A stretch of 64,000 nt of DNA from Kappaphycus alvarezii (Eukaryota; Rhodophyta; Florideophyceae; Gigartinales; Solieriaceae), in the NCBI GenBank assembly GCA_002205965.3, contig NADL03000512.1:1116001-1180000 (forward strand), read 5' to 3'. The notes under the pieces were generated by a model, which saw only the letters and a program-made list of their open reading frames with translations, was not told the DNA's origin and did not search any database. Within the stretch, counting starts at the first letter, position 1; every line of letters starts with the position of its first letter. Positions 11,309 to 24,999 of this stretch are shown here, piece after piece. Made by a program: the position numbers and the translations under genes.

Positions 11309-12189
11309 GCGTAGTATTCACTATATTCAGTAACAGCCCTTAACGGTGCAGCTTCGCATTACACCCTCCCAGATGTTTCCATCCTCCTAGTTTGGGCCCC
11401 TCCCTAGTAGACATTTTCTCGGTTGGTGGAGGATACGTGGATGATGAGTGCGCTGATTGGATGTCCTGTGGAGGATATCTGGATTAATCCAGATGGGGGT
11501 ACGAAGTCCGCACTGTTATTAGATGTCTACCGGGTGATTGGGGTTGTTTTTTTGGATAATTTTTAATTAACATGTGTTTGTGCAGCGGCCTTGGACGATG
11601 GTTAGATGATTAACATTCCAATTTGGAAAATTTCAGGCAGGTCTCAGCTCGCCCACAATCTCAACAGCGAGCAGTATTTATAAGTTGGAAACTTGACGTT
11701 GAACGAAAAGTCTCCTGCACACCCATCCAACACTCTCTGCTCCTTTCCTCCACCCCCTCCTTATCAATTGCGAGGTATCTTTCCCTCTCTCTTTCCGCAA
11801 GTGAGCATGGAAATTCTTGCAAATTATCTGCCGCTACCGTCTCACCGTATTAGGCACATAATGTCATGACAGCCCGAAACCAACACCCTTTAAAGATACT
11901 CATGCAATTGGCTCAAAGAACGAACGAATCGATTCAAACATAGAATAAGAACATTTGGCTCAATTCCAGATTGGTAACAAGGCTTTGACCTGTGTGCCAG
12001 CAAGAATTCACAGGAAGAGCCCTCAAAACCTGAGGGTGGGCAGAGTTTAAGCCCTGTACCTCGGCTTCAAATGGAATGCCGGCATTTGCAGTGATCAAAT
12101 CGGCAAGCCACAGGATTATATGTGTGGCGGCAAATATATAGGATATGTCATCGTCGTGAAAGATACCAAAGAGACATCGTAAAGGCGAG
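11309..12189. other. No gene recognised
   Basis: A mixed-composition stretch. A Ser/Leu-rich 76-residue forward frame (11623-11853) and an 87-residue reverse frame (12197-11934) resemble no family that I know. The right end of Harbinger element 2 may lie here. I see no tRNA or tandem repeat. Confidence 0.4.
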
Positions 12190-13880
12190 CTCAACATCTG
12201 CGCATATCAAACGGCTTTATTGAGTTGCCTATCTGCTATGTTGCAGAGTGCAGCAGAGAAATCCTCAGGCAGTGCTTCATCGACGGCTATTGCAAGCAGT
12301 TGAAGCGGGCATCGGACGCCAACTGGACTGGGAACAATCTCAACTTTGCACCGATCGGCCCCAGCTATCCCGGACGTTGGTACTTGCCACGTGATAAGAA
12401 TATACCGTTGACAACAATGCGTACTATGGCATGGATGGTGACACTCTTTAGGAATTGCAGGAACTCCTCATTTGCAAACACTACGTTAGGCACTTTTGCT
12501 GGGCCGCTGCCAATGGCTGCAACCCTTCGGGTTTCATCGAGTTTCTTCAATTTTGACAACGTGCCAAACTATGTTACACAACCTGGAGAAAAGGGATACC
12601 ATCGGGATTATTCGCCAGTGCAGTTACCCTGCCAATGTTTAGACATATTCGCAGAAAAGTATTATCAATGCGCGGATGTCAATGTTTGCCGCCGATGGGG
12701 AGAGAAAAGAACCACCACAGGAGGAGAAATACTCGCCTGCGGAACAACCATCAGCCGATACGAAGCCGACCAAGAAATTGACACACGTCGGAAGAGCCGT
12801 CGGCATCATCTGATCATACTACGACACCAGCACATTGGAGGTTATGTGGCTCTCAGTCCCTCACCGATATCCGCTGCAAAGCACGTATCATACTTGTCCA
12901 TAGTGCGGTTCTCTATAGATCTCAGGGACATTTTCATGCAGTTGAGATAACAATCTTATACCTCGCAGGTCCAACAACTGCGCCATAAAGAAATCCATTG
13001 AGCTGGCGCAATGCAAAGCATTTGGGTGTTGTCGCAACTTGAAGGGTAATTTCAAGGTGCAGCAATGTGAGGCGTCCGCTCAAACACATTGATGGGTGTA
13101 TCGCAAACTATGTCGCAATCACGATGCAACTGTATTGAAAGCACCCATTATAGTCCAAGGAACTTATCCAAGGGAGTCAAGCTTTCACAAAAGCCTAGAT
13201 TGGGACATATATAAGGAGTTTATCACCGTAAATCACGCCCACCACTGTGTAAAGGCGACAGAAGTGACCGCGGAAGGAATGTTCCTTTCGCAGTCAGCAG
13301 GTGAATCGCTTCCAAACTGGCAACTAGATGCTGCCACCATTCCCTCAAACCCGCTTGCGCTGCCGAACGTTTCCTTGTCAAAACGGCCCTGTCAAGCCGG
13401 GCTTGCGGCAGTGCAGGTGGGATCTGCGGCTTGTTAGACCAAAACTGCTGCCACTACGAGAACCTAGAGTGTATGATGCTGCAAAGCACGCGCCAATTCG
13501 AGAAGAAGACCAAAATTGCGCCCCGACTGTAGGGAAGTTGTTACAAATAGCTTCGTCGTTCCAAGTGATTATCTCAGCCCACCGCCGCCTCCCGATTATT
13601 GAAATTGTTTTGATCTTGTACACGACGAAATGAATCGCTCGTTGACGCCTACTGTCCCGCCACACCAAGTCCACAAGTTCCCAAACACCTGAGCTTCCTC
13701 AGAAACTCCACAACAGCCCCTCCCAAACCCACCAACCGTACCAGTCCCATATTATTCACAGTTAGTTTTACAACTGTGACTAGATGGACCTGTCGCCTGG
13801 TATGTTTTGGTCGATAGATGGAAGGATTCACAATGTCGCTACAAATCACTCGGGTGTGGTGGTACTGCTTGGTTGGCATG
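12190..13880. other. Coding-like region of unknown identity
   Basis: I cannot name this. The forward strand holds the longest unbroken non-TOR frame in this part, 241 residues at 12225-12950, rich in Arg, Cys and Ser with little hydrophobic pattern. The reverse strand gives more protein-like but broken stretches: KLKKLDETRRVAAIGSGPAK (about 12550-12490), MDFFMAQLLDLRGIRLLSQL (about 13000-12940) and CKVEIVPSPVGVRCPLQLLA (about 12340-12290). The open forward frame may be the shadow of a broken minus-strand gene. It may be a decayed transposon gene or a host gene damaged by sequence errors. Confidence 0.3.
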
Positions 13881-15620
13881 GCTACTGAGCTTACGGATGT
13901 CTTTTCGGTAGGTTGCCTCGAAAAGCCCTTGCAGTCACGGAGTTGCTAATGTCACCGCTTGTTTGGGTTTACTTTTGACGAATTGCACGAAGGTCAGCTG
14001 CTTCTACGGGACCAATGAAAGCACTATCGCTCATCTTCATATCATGAAGAATGCTAACAAAAGAGCATATATATGTTTTGAAAACGTATTTGATGCTTCA
14101 AGGCTAGTGCTACATATCAGAAATCCGTATAGGTGAGCAGCTTATTCCTTGTGTCAACTATTCGAAATGCATTATTTGATGGTATTCTGTCCAGATGGTA
14201 ACGTGAAGAATGTCTTTTTCGTTTGTGGATTCGTTTCTATCCATTTTTGACTAAATCTTCTTCTTTCTACTTTGTTTGTTACATAGAAGAACAGTTTTCT
14301 CCTTTTTGCGGCTCCATACACTGCAGATTGTGTTAAAATTCCTTAAATAAAATATCTACCTCAAGTAAGATCTTCACTATTCTTATTATTTCAAAGATAC
14401 GCTAACCAAATACATAGCTGTTAAGTACGCATCGCTACCAGTCACCGTCGAGATAGAAATTAGAGGATATTTCACGGGTGCTTACGAGATGAACTCCTGT
14501 ATGTGCGCTTGGAGCGAATATTGTCTTGACTGCCTAACCTCCTTACCTTTTTCTGACCTCTGTCATTTCTTTTCTGTGCACCAGTAAGTCTTGAACGTTC
14601 AGTTGGGATGCTATTGTGCTGTGGAATATTTGACGTCTCTTGATTCTTCTGCATGGTAAATTTTAGCGTTATGTAGTTCATGAAGCTTCCGTTGAAGTCC
14701 TGCTATTCTACCTTTCGGTATATCTGCCTCACTACGATTGGAAGCGTTCCATAGATTTTCAAGCCGGTCTGGTCTTTCAACTCTAATGCCCATTTACTCA
14801 CTATCTGAAAAGACTGGACGGTCTTCTTCAACATCTTCATCAAGTCGGTGCTATTTAGAATCTCCATTGCCAGCACGCGAGCCGAGGCTCCGGCTTGTTA
14901 GCAATATTTGGAGATCACTTGCCATTGAACCCTACATCGCTGGTTCCTGCGAAACATGACAACCTGTCGCGATTTGAAACCCCGTCGTGATTCTTCGTCC
15001 ACTCAATTGCCTATTGGCCTTGCAAAATGCCCGTCGTGCATACGTATCGATTTAAGCTCGTTTCAATATTACCCCATCAGTTAAGATGACAATTGCGGTA
15101 TTTACTTTTCCATTGCTCTCCACGCAAGAATTGCAGGGACACTCCTTCGACTAATTCCATGGATCCACAGTAGCAAACTTTCCCTTTTTTGCATTGCCAC
15201 AAAGGAGTCCTTCTGCGACTATAATTGAAGCTATTTAAAACATTCTCTTGACTGTCTTGAAGGTGGTCGATTTTGTTCGCGCCGCGACGATTTTAGATGT
15301 GAGCCCAGTGGTCATTTTTAAATGTATCAGGTCGCGAAAATGGCGCCAAACGTGACAGAGGTATGCAAACTGCGAGGTTTTGGTAAGGTGAGAGGTAGAG
15401 GTATAGAAAGGTATGATAATGCCAATTTCCATTTTCTAGATTGATGGAATGAATAAGGCCTTGTATTTCCTTACATTTGGCATCGGTAAATTGGGTTAAT
15501 GTACTACATGGATCGGAAGGTTGAAGGATTTTGGAGATGGGTGAATCGGGATACTACGATGGCTTTGTTTCATTGTTTCGCTGCAGTTGGATGTAATATT
15601 GAATGTAAAATATATTAGTG
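13881..15620. other. No gene recognised; flank of the Gypsy-like relic
   Basis: AT-rich sequence with a few minus-strand frames of 60-70 residues (14793-14472, 15432-15235) that I cannot assign. The low-coordinate end of the Gypsy-like relic, including any LTR, should fall here, but I could not find a matching repeat on the other side. Confidence 0.4.
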
Positions 15621-15627
15621 CTTTTCT

Positions 15628-18600
15628 TCAAGATCGATGCGGTCTCGGATGTAAGGGCGGAGTTGCGATATCTAATGCTAAACTATTTTGCCATTTCGAT
15701 CTCCAGAAATGCAGGCTAGTCATCAAGACGAGTGATCTTGAAGGGAGCTGACCACCTAATTTGTTCTTTTTCTCGATACAATAGGAATTCCTGTCCAACT
15801 TTGAAGGAATATATAATGGCTGCTGGAAGGTTGAATTCAAGCGCCCGTTGAATTCGTAGTAGGCATATGGTCGTTTCCATCTCGGCCCGAGCTGCTTCCG
15901 AAGCCCTCATTCTTTCTATCTGGTTTGATAAAGATGTTTTACGGCGGGAAACATTGGCATGGTGCCGTATACAGCAAGGGAGATGGTGAGTCCCTCCGAG
16001 TTCATTGTGTCGTTAATAGATTTGAAGGAAAGTTGTAGGTCGAGGGAAAATTCTACGCCGGGTTGTTCAAGAAGGAATTCCGAAGCATTCGACAAAGTCG
16101 GTCGTGGTATCGTTCTGCATGTCCAAGAGAATTATGGGATTCGATTTTAGATAACCATAGTTTCATTCATGCCATGTTTGTTATATTTAGGAAGCGTGGG
16201 GCGACATAAAGGCGAATACTCCGTCAACTTTGAATTTTCGGGAACCAGACGTTTACTTTGGCCCAGCATTTTAGAAAAGCGCGCAAATTGTTATCCGACG
16301 GATTGTCCGTTAAAATATTAGAGGCAACTGAAGTGGGTTTTGCAGTCGAAAATGTGCAGTCTGGCGCGTCCTTTCTCAAACATGAGGTCCAGGGCAAGTA
16401 AGGCGTTTAGTACTATATTTTTCAGAGAGTTATACTTAGAATTATTGTACTTCTGGAGAAAAATGTTGACAGGTATCCCAGGCTTATGAGATTTTGTTGC
16501 GAATTTGTAGTCTACCCTCAGATATTTGATTCGGATGGGGGCATTTTGATAAGATAGTACAGTCTTTTGGAGGTGATAGAAGAAGTGGTAGTGAGGCCGT
16601 CTTAATTCTCGTTTCGTGACATAAATATTGCTACATCTCAAACTATGGAGAGGTGTGAGAGTTTTCGTGTGATGACAGTTTTTCAGCCAAACTGTTTGCT
16701 GACTAGTACATTTTCGACGTTGTCTAAAAGGAGCCTTTCGTTTTCTAGTATGTCTAGTCCGATGAGCATTGGTATCTATGACTTGTCGCTGTCCATTAGT
16801 ATTTTCAAATTCGTGGAGGTCATTTTCGGTTGGATCTTGGTGATTTTTGAGGCCTGTCTGAGACTTGAAGTGAATTGTTATATCGAATGGGTATTCGTTG
16901 TTGAAATCCAAGCTTTCAATGTTGTTCGCTTCATCGATAACTAAAGTTTCAGCGTCAATGATTTTTTCAAATTTATCAAAACCTGGTTTCCCATCGTTTT
17001 AATATTCTTCCTGGTCTATAAGGTACGAATTGAATTTTTGTATTGCTTCGAACAGAAGGAGCCTAATCGCTTGCTTCTCGTTCCCATATTTGTTTCGAAA
17101 ATGAATAAACTTAGATATTAACGTCTATCTGGGGTTTTGTTTGGGACAGTGAGACAGGATATGACCAGGCGAGTCACATCCCCAACAGCGGTGAGTATCT
17201 GCATGATTCCCAGAGCGAATATGCCGATGAGAATAGTAGATAGGTTTGCGACGGCGTCCGTCAACGGTCTGATGACCATAGTTCGTGCTATAGGTAGGCT
17301 GATTTCCATAGTGATTGCGGTTTGTTACTGATTTGACTAAGAAAACCTGGCTTCTTACACAGTTTGAATGGTGCAATGTATCTGAGTGTAGACGTGATGG
17401 TATTTCATTGCCATAGAAGTGGCGCGAGTAATAGTGCCGCTTGCCCGCCACTAACTCTTACTGCGTTTTGCAAGCACTACACCTTGATTACTTCATCTCT
17501 GCAGTGATGATGGGCTCTGTACCGATATTTTTGATTAGGCTAGGGAATGGATCTAGCACCATGCGGTGAGTGAGTTGTTTCGAGACGAAATTTTTAAATA
17601 AAAATTGGAGAGAAAGCAGGGGAAGCTTTGTTGGGTCGTAATGCTGTTAAGGTCTCAGTCCATAATTGCAATAGCTTCTCCAAAGTCTCGGACTTGTCCT
17701 TGAATGTGCTCAATGAGTTTACAGTAAAAATAAAATGTAAAAATTTCATATTTGTTCCCGGGTAAGGTTCAAGTCTCGACAAGCATAGTTGTATTTCTGA
17801 ACAAATACTAGAAAGCTTTCATCCATACTTCGAGACATTTTACGATAATCTTGGCTGAATCTGGCGACATGGCTGATGAAAAATTTTTGACGTCAGTTTT
17901 AATCGGTTCATGATGGTGCCTTGTAGGAGGAGTCTGCGGGCTATTTTTTCCGTCTGGATTGCATTGAGAAGTAGATTGATTTATGTATTCGCAACGGAGC
18001 GAATTGGTTAACGGTATATTGTGTATAAGACGTCAAGGGCCAGTCCCTGGTTGATTTTTGCCACCGTTATGTGACATTTTTCGCTGAAAACAGGAAAAAG
18101 AGAAATATGTGGGTTTCGGTTAATAGATTTCGAAAAAATTAGCTGGTCCTAAAAATAATGTGCATGTGTTTCACAAATTTCTTCGCCTAAAAGATTATTA
18201 CCGCTCTCATAGCAGCAGATGGCGTAAAAATCCCTCTGCCCTTCCGTTGTTAGACAAAGATCGCGGCCGAAGACGACAGTTTGTATGTCGAAGTGAGGAT
18301 TTGGTGGCAAGGGGGGTATATTTCGATCACATGGCGCCCGGGCCTGTATGGAGAGGGGTCTTTCTTTGAGATGGTCATCTATTCATCCTTTGTTGCTGGA
18401 TATGGGACGGGTGATATTTTTGGGGAGGCAGGTAGTGTGAAGGTTGTTTTTGTAGTTAAGGTGCTTTTACGGAGGAAGAAGGTTTGGGTTCCAAGCTAGG
18501 GCTCGCGGTAGCGTGAATAATTGTTGGGTCTGTGCCGTCCGTTACTATGTCGTAAATATCTAGGGTAGTGTAATCCATGCTTGTAGAAAGCATACGCTTA

Positions 18601-19444
18601 GTAGTGGTATTCAATGTATCGGAGGTTACTGTAGTCTCCTGGGTGTTTGATTGTATACGGCGAGTAAAGCTTCGATTATTTTGCGGGGATCCAATTCGAG
18701 ATTTATGACCCTGTATTCCAGTCCTCAGAAAGGATTTGATGAGCTAATTAATGCACTTGAGCCGATATTTAAATAATGTGTTTCCAGTTACTAGTTTTTG
18801 AAAAAATAAATTATGGAAACAATTCAAATTGAAGAACTAAAATAATCATTATTCAATTTGTCTACGACTATACGGTAGAGTAAAGTTTTTGCCTGTGAAA
18901 TGGATGTCCGAGTCATGCGGGGACTGCAGTTTATTATCAAAAGCTGATAATATGGGTAGGTCGCTCGCACAGGTGTTACGGTGTTACTGGGATATTGCGT
19001 CGTCGTAGAGGAGAAGGGCGGCAGAAAATTGTTTAGGAGTAGAGGTGGGTCGTGAAGGGGACAATTGCATGAGCTGAGTTCTAGTAGTGCGACAACCACG
19101 GTTCTTAGCGATGGGCGAGCTGGCGATGTGATAGCGGTGACGATTTTCTCTGTCGTCAATGCCCTCTAGACTCCGGTAGTTTCCAGTTCGTGTAGCTATG
19201 GCGGTGGTGGTGTTGCGAAAAAACGCGCGAACCGGAGGTCAAACAGAGCTTGGGAATCGGGATGTAGTACTGATAGCGGGCCTTGTAGTGTTGAATAGCG
19301 AAGAAGAAGCAGTGAGAAAATTTCGAGAGGAAGACCTGTCGATATCGAATATGGAGGCGAGCTTGCGATGACCATGCAATCAGGAGACGAAAAGGGTGAG
19401 TTCATTTTTTCTTGGGTAGCGGAAGCCAGCGGTGGCGTCTGCAA
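15628..19444 (-). mobile_element. Ty3/Gypsy-like LTR retrotransposon relic
   Basis: This is a fossil LTR retrotransposon read on the minus strand. From high to low coordinates the parts are as follows. A Pro/Ser-rich and gag-like stretch lies at about 19.4-17.5 kb, and a CCHC zinc knuckle (CWGCDSPGHILSHC) at about 17.19-17.13 kb. A protease-like tail (PMLIGLDILENERLLLDN) lies at about 16.76-16.70 kb, and an integrase zinc-binding-like stretch (LRRPHYHFFYHLQK) at about 16.6 kb. The integrase end reads SINDTMNSEGL at about 16.0 kb and FKVGQEFLLYREKEQIRW at about 15.8 kb. That integrase wording is familiar from fungal and algal Gypsy-type polyproteins. I recognise no reverse transcriptase and no LTR pair. 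The element is broken in many places and looks old. Confidence 0.72.
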
Positions 19445-22400
19445 ACGAAAGGCGGGTTATTCTTGGCCCAGCCACTCGGCAGGTACAGTAGCCGAGGGGG
19501 TTTTCGGATCGGCCACATTTTCCGGTGCTGCGAAATAAACAATTAAAATACACATGTCATTCAACTGGCTAGGCTTGGCATACCGTAGTGTGGTGTGTCA
19601 ATTCTGGTCAAGTGTTGGTAGCAATGATTTGCAACCTACTCTCAGATACGTCTCCCATGACCTATATTCGGAATGTAGGTCCACAGGGGAAGTTGGATGG
19701 AGTTGAAGTATTTTTGGCGTTGTTAGATTCTGTAGATGCTTATGCATGGTCTATCCGCTTCTCGATATACTGGGTCTTTTATGTAGTGCTCGAATCAGTC
19801 TAGAATCTAATTTTTTGTAGGGTAAGTGGATTAAAGGGAAGACAAAATTATTGCACTTAAGAGAGGAGTTACAGTGAAGAGAGAAGCTGGCAAATAATTG
19901 AGCTAACTTTTGACGGCGTATAAGGTCTGAGTGCTGCACTTAAGCTATTACGGTGCTCCTTAGTGGGATGTGTATCTACAATGCGCGTCCAGCGTTGGAA
20001 ACGGTAGATTGTTTAGGTTCTCTACTGTAAAAATATGTAATGGCTTCTTCCGAAGGTTATTAAAGCAGGAGGGTGGTGGGTATTCGTTATTGGATCACTT
20101 ACAAGTTCGAGTTTCTGTACAATATTTCCAAAAGATACTTACAGTGATTTTTTTGGAATGATTGAGATAGCATGGGGAAGAATATTTTATTGCTTTCACA
20201 TAACGTAGACATCCAAAACCCTTCAAGCCTCCAAATTTCTAATTCTGACACTTGCTTTGGGTTGTACTAGCGCTCTGTGAAAACTTACCTTTCAGACACC
20301 CTGTTCTACCTTTTCAAGTCACTAACAATGATTCAGATCGAGATTTGTTTGAGTCCGCCGTCAAGGACGATCTTTACCGGCACCTAACGAGAAAATCCCA
20401 GCTGCCGAAAGTATGCACCTGCAAAAGAGAGGCTACCCAATTTCCAACGAATTTATTGTAGTTACAGGGAAAAAAGGTTGTTCGGCAATCTTTCTCACCA
20501 GGTATCACTGTTCGGGCATGTAGATCAAAATAAAGACTATAAGGGTTCGCTATGGGCTTCAAGAGTTCAATATACCTGTTTTTCTTCGATATCGCGAGGA
20601 TTTGCCACTTTTTTCGGCTTACCTCAAATTCGCAACGGGTTTTTTCTCAAGGTTTCAAATCGATAATTTCGCTACATTTCCCACCCTTTTGACTAAAAGC
20701 TATCTTCTTCATACTTTACCAAGTTTATGAGACTGTTAATACGCTTCGTCCGAGTCCTGCTTTCTTTGCAATAAGGGCATTTCGAAACAGTGAATCTGCC
20801 AAGCAAGTTTTGATGGCAGCGCAGTGGTCTTAAAAATGCTACACAATTCTGTAGGATTAGAGGTTTCATGCCTTCTGGCCTCGACACTCACCCGGTTCTA
20901 CAATCGGTCCATTGACGACTCAATCAAGCTAAACAATTCCAACTCGGGAAAGTGAGTGAAACTTCTGCAATTTGCAATTCGGGACCTCAAAAAACGGGCG
21001 GTATCTTGATTGAAATTCTCCAGAAGGGCTTGTGTCTACCCTTTTCTCTACGTTAGAACAACATTCGGACGCTTCTTCGACTATTGATCAAAAGGAAACC
21101 TTTGACTACAGTCTTTAGCTGATAAAACAAAGAAAATTTAGAAACCTTTGGCCTATAGGACACTATAATTAGTGTCAAACTGATAGCATTTCTGCAGTTA
21201 CGAGCTTTGACAGAAAAAACCTTGTCTTTCGCCAAAATGCGCAATTTAGAGACGCAGCTCAGAGTATTGGAGGACCACTAAGTACTTTTCGCTATTCTGG
21301 AAGCCATATTACCAAGTATCGACCACTCACGCAAGTCACACGAGTAACACACTGGTAGTTACACGAATTTGGGATTAATTATGAGGCGTGTACCTCCCTC
21401 CAACAGTATATCTGCTCGCCGACCTGTTATCACCCGGGTGCATTCTCGATGATTGGCACATCAAAAAGGAGAAACTCCCACCACTGCCGGAATTACCCAA
21501 TCCGACTATTGAACGATTTGCAGACAGAAATAAAAAGATTTGCGCCAAGTCAATCAGCGTATTTCCGTATTCTGAATCTCTTGGAATCAACGTGTTGCAA
21601 CAATAATGGCGTTCGGAAAGTATATTTTTGTAAATTAACTCTCAAGTAGATCCGATTCGTCGAGAAAAAGTTTTCCCACGAGCACGAAATAGGGATGCTG
21701 GTTACACTCGCTGACCCACGTTGTATTAATAGACGAATTTACTCTGATTAGCTCTTTTGCATGTTTTGGTGCAGACTATCTTAACTGCCCCCATTTAGGA
21801 CCAGAGAATAATGCCCGCCCCTCCGTGGAGATTAGGAGTCTGAAAAATATGGAAGAAGAGGCTCTAACTTACCTCCAGCCGTCATGATATAACAACTAGT
21901 GCTTACAGAAGCTGGTGTTGGGACTACTACTGGGTGTGCTACGCTTATTTCCTGTTGCGGAAGAAAGCAAGGGGACCCAATCACTTGGAGATCAATCAAA
22001 AATGTGCGGAAAAAGTGGATGGTGATTTGCTCTCAAGATGTAATTGATGTGCTGTCTAGAAATGGAGGCTTTATTGTGTGGTATTTCGGTTGTTTTTTCC
22101 AGAATAATAAGGTTAGCGCGGCCTCAGTATATAACTATCCTTCGCAGTCATCACAACGCAAAACCGTATTGGGCAATCTCTGATACTCACGCCAATCATA
22201 CAGTTGGCTGTGGACGCCTTTCACAAAGTTACTCAAAGATCCGATTCAAAACGATGAGCTCTACCAAGTTCCGTTGACTGTATAATCTTCGCTCTTGCAC
22301 TATATTAATCGGATACTGATTTGTAATTTCTACGTAACGCCTGTGCTGTCTCAGTTAGCTGTATTTTTCTGGAACATGGTGAAGCTGAGGCGTCTTTACT

Positions 22401-24999
22401 GTTAACAAAACATCATAGTCACTCCAGATTCAATCAACGTCGTTATTCGGTGTGCACAAAAGTCGACACCAGATTACCAATTGTCTTGCTTTCAGCTGAA
22501 TTCCCTGCTTCGAAACCATCGCTATCAACCTGGAGTACAGATACGATACTAAATGGCGCTCGAACCGATCTGAATGCAAACAATGATAGGCCCTATTTGA
22601 TACCCAACTTTCTATTAGCACAAGAACCAACGCTTTTTTGCCTTTTCCACGCTCAAGTGACACCTCAGCTTATAGTTTTTTGGTCCTCGCATTCAAGAAA
22701 CCCCGTTGCTGCATCTAAATGTTTAGCGATTGGGGTTAAATAATATCTTACTTTAAAAAGTTCGCAAGGTCTATTTGGATACAAGGGGATGCAATGTGAT
22801 GATTCGTTCAAGTTCTTCGGTCATTTTGTCTGATCTCACTCTCGAACGAGCCCCCTGTAGTTATTTGGCTTTTTCTAATTTTTAATTCGGTGGAATGATT
22901 GGAAATTGTGGGTGAATATGATAAAGGGGGTTAACCGTGGTTTGATCTACAAATATTCTAAGTCTGGTTGTAATAGTTGAGTCTGCGCACTTAAGCACTT
23001 GGCAGAAGGCCACGTAAACAACTTGCAGTGTTCCACGCTATTTCACGGCTGCATCAGTTTACGGCAAGCAAATAGAATAGAGGCCACGTACAACGCTTAT
23101 AGTTTGCGTCAGAAGACCGGTAATACAATCACAACCGGTTTAGCAGGGCTCTACATCCGTCAACTTGGAATCCTCGTCTGCAGCATTTGGTTCTTCAACT
23201 CGTTCCTTGTTCTCCCATTTCTCGCTTTTTTATTCATCCTTCATGTTGCAGTCACACATTGTCGTTGTCCTTCCGTTTAATTTTTTGTATTATCCATTAT
23301 TCTCTTACACGTGTTGTGTCATTCGTTAACGTCCTTCGCTCACTCTTCACATTATTACCACACTGCTACTGGGCTACACAGCATAGTGAAAATTGCACTT
23401 CATCGATATCGAGGTTAAATTGCATCCACATGACAAGCTGTCAAAATGAGGTTGTTAAATTGACTGTCAACCGATTTCTCGTCATCCGAACTAAATTTCC
23501 ATTAAAATGCTTTAGGAATAATTTCATGCCAAAGAGCCGTTCTGCAGCTCGACACTGTCTGAAGAGAAGATGCCCCCGAAAACGCTCTCCGAGGAAGACC
23601 GGCCCAAAAAGTCTTAACTCTCGTGATACGTGATTATACCTCATTTTTTTAGCGGGATTTGACTTGGGACAATAGCTCCCTAATCATCTCACGAAAATAG
23701 CTTGTGTAACATTCGCCCCATCGGACTCTCTTCGCTTCACCATCTCTTTTGAAACGGCCACTAACGACGTATGCGAACGGGAAGGCGTGGTCTCTTATGT
23801 GTTATTGTAACATATATTCAGTGTTTTATTAAATATGTTGTCTTTCTGTATTGTTTCATTCGCTAGCAAAACTGCAGCATCGCGAATCAAAGGAATAGTC
23901 ATTATTGACATCAAGTAGTCATCCCAAGAGTCATCTGCATGCACTGTAGAAGGCAGTATATTGTGAAGGATCAAAATTCCAACTGCACTGTACTATGTAT
24001 ACTGTACGTACATTGGTAGAGTTGAACTGTTCAACACAGAGCCGAAGCATGATTTGAGTGGAAATTAATCAAACCCGAGCAAATATGTGCTCTGCAACAT
24101 ATTTGCTACAGAATAAAGGTTGCTCAAATACTCCTTTAACAGACAACTGCCGTTTTTATGGATGAAGCTTGCCACTTTACGAGAAAAAAAAGGTTTGCAG
24201 CTCCTCAGCAATCGGAGCAGCTTCACGTGCCACAATGCCAGTCACAACCCGGTTGGCGAAGTGCTATGCAGCTCGCTTCCATTATCCTAGTATCTTCCTG
24301 GAGATTGGAAAGGTAATGAAAGCGATGTTCAGGACCCTTGGGTCGAATTAATTCTGCAGAGCGAATGTCATTGCCAGGGCATCGTGGTTTACTGGAATGA
24401 TCTTGCATCGCTCAAGGGCAGGTAGGCGGGTGCGGTTCATAGGATGGATTACGGTTACGTTGAAATTGTCTGAGCTCCCGTTCTCTTCAAGCTCCTGATG
24501 GCCATTGAACTGAATAGAATCGTTTGTGGGGCCTGAAGGCAGGGAGATGGCGGCTTTGAAGAGGATTACAGAAAAAAACTTGTTTGCAAGACATTTAGCC
24601 ACCCAAGGGTAATTCTATGGGCACAGCACAGCGCATAGTCACTATTCTAATTCGCAAGTGTCTTGTTTCTCCTCCAATGAAATTTTGTAGCAGGCTGGAA
24701 CAATGACAAATGGCAATAGAACTGCCACTGTATGTTGTAGTTACGTTTCGAGATTAAAATATTCAAGCCTAGAGCCGGTTGGTATGAGTGACAGTCATGA
24801 CAAATATCCACGGAAAATGAGGCTCGTAATTCTGTGGTTCTCTCACATCCCTTTGGGGTGGAATCAAAGACGTTTTTCTCAACTGCGCGCATGTTTATTC
24901 GGTCCGAACCGCTGCATTGAGTTGATATCCTTGAACTGGATATTCTTCCCGGGTGTAATTCGTGTCTTCCACTCTTCGTTCCCCCTAACTGGGGATATT
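19445..24999. other. No recognised gene; weak open frames only
   Basis: Intermediate to AT-rich sequence. Open frames of 60-150 residues occur at 20252-20461 (+), 21388-21606 (+), 22450-22743 (+), 23187-23633 (+) and 24892-24223 (-). None shows a motif that I can name. The piece at 23430-23633 is very basic on the forward strand and could equally be the shadow of a minus-strand transposase remnant. Old, unrecognisable mobile DNA is the likeliest content. Confidence 0.4.
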
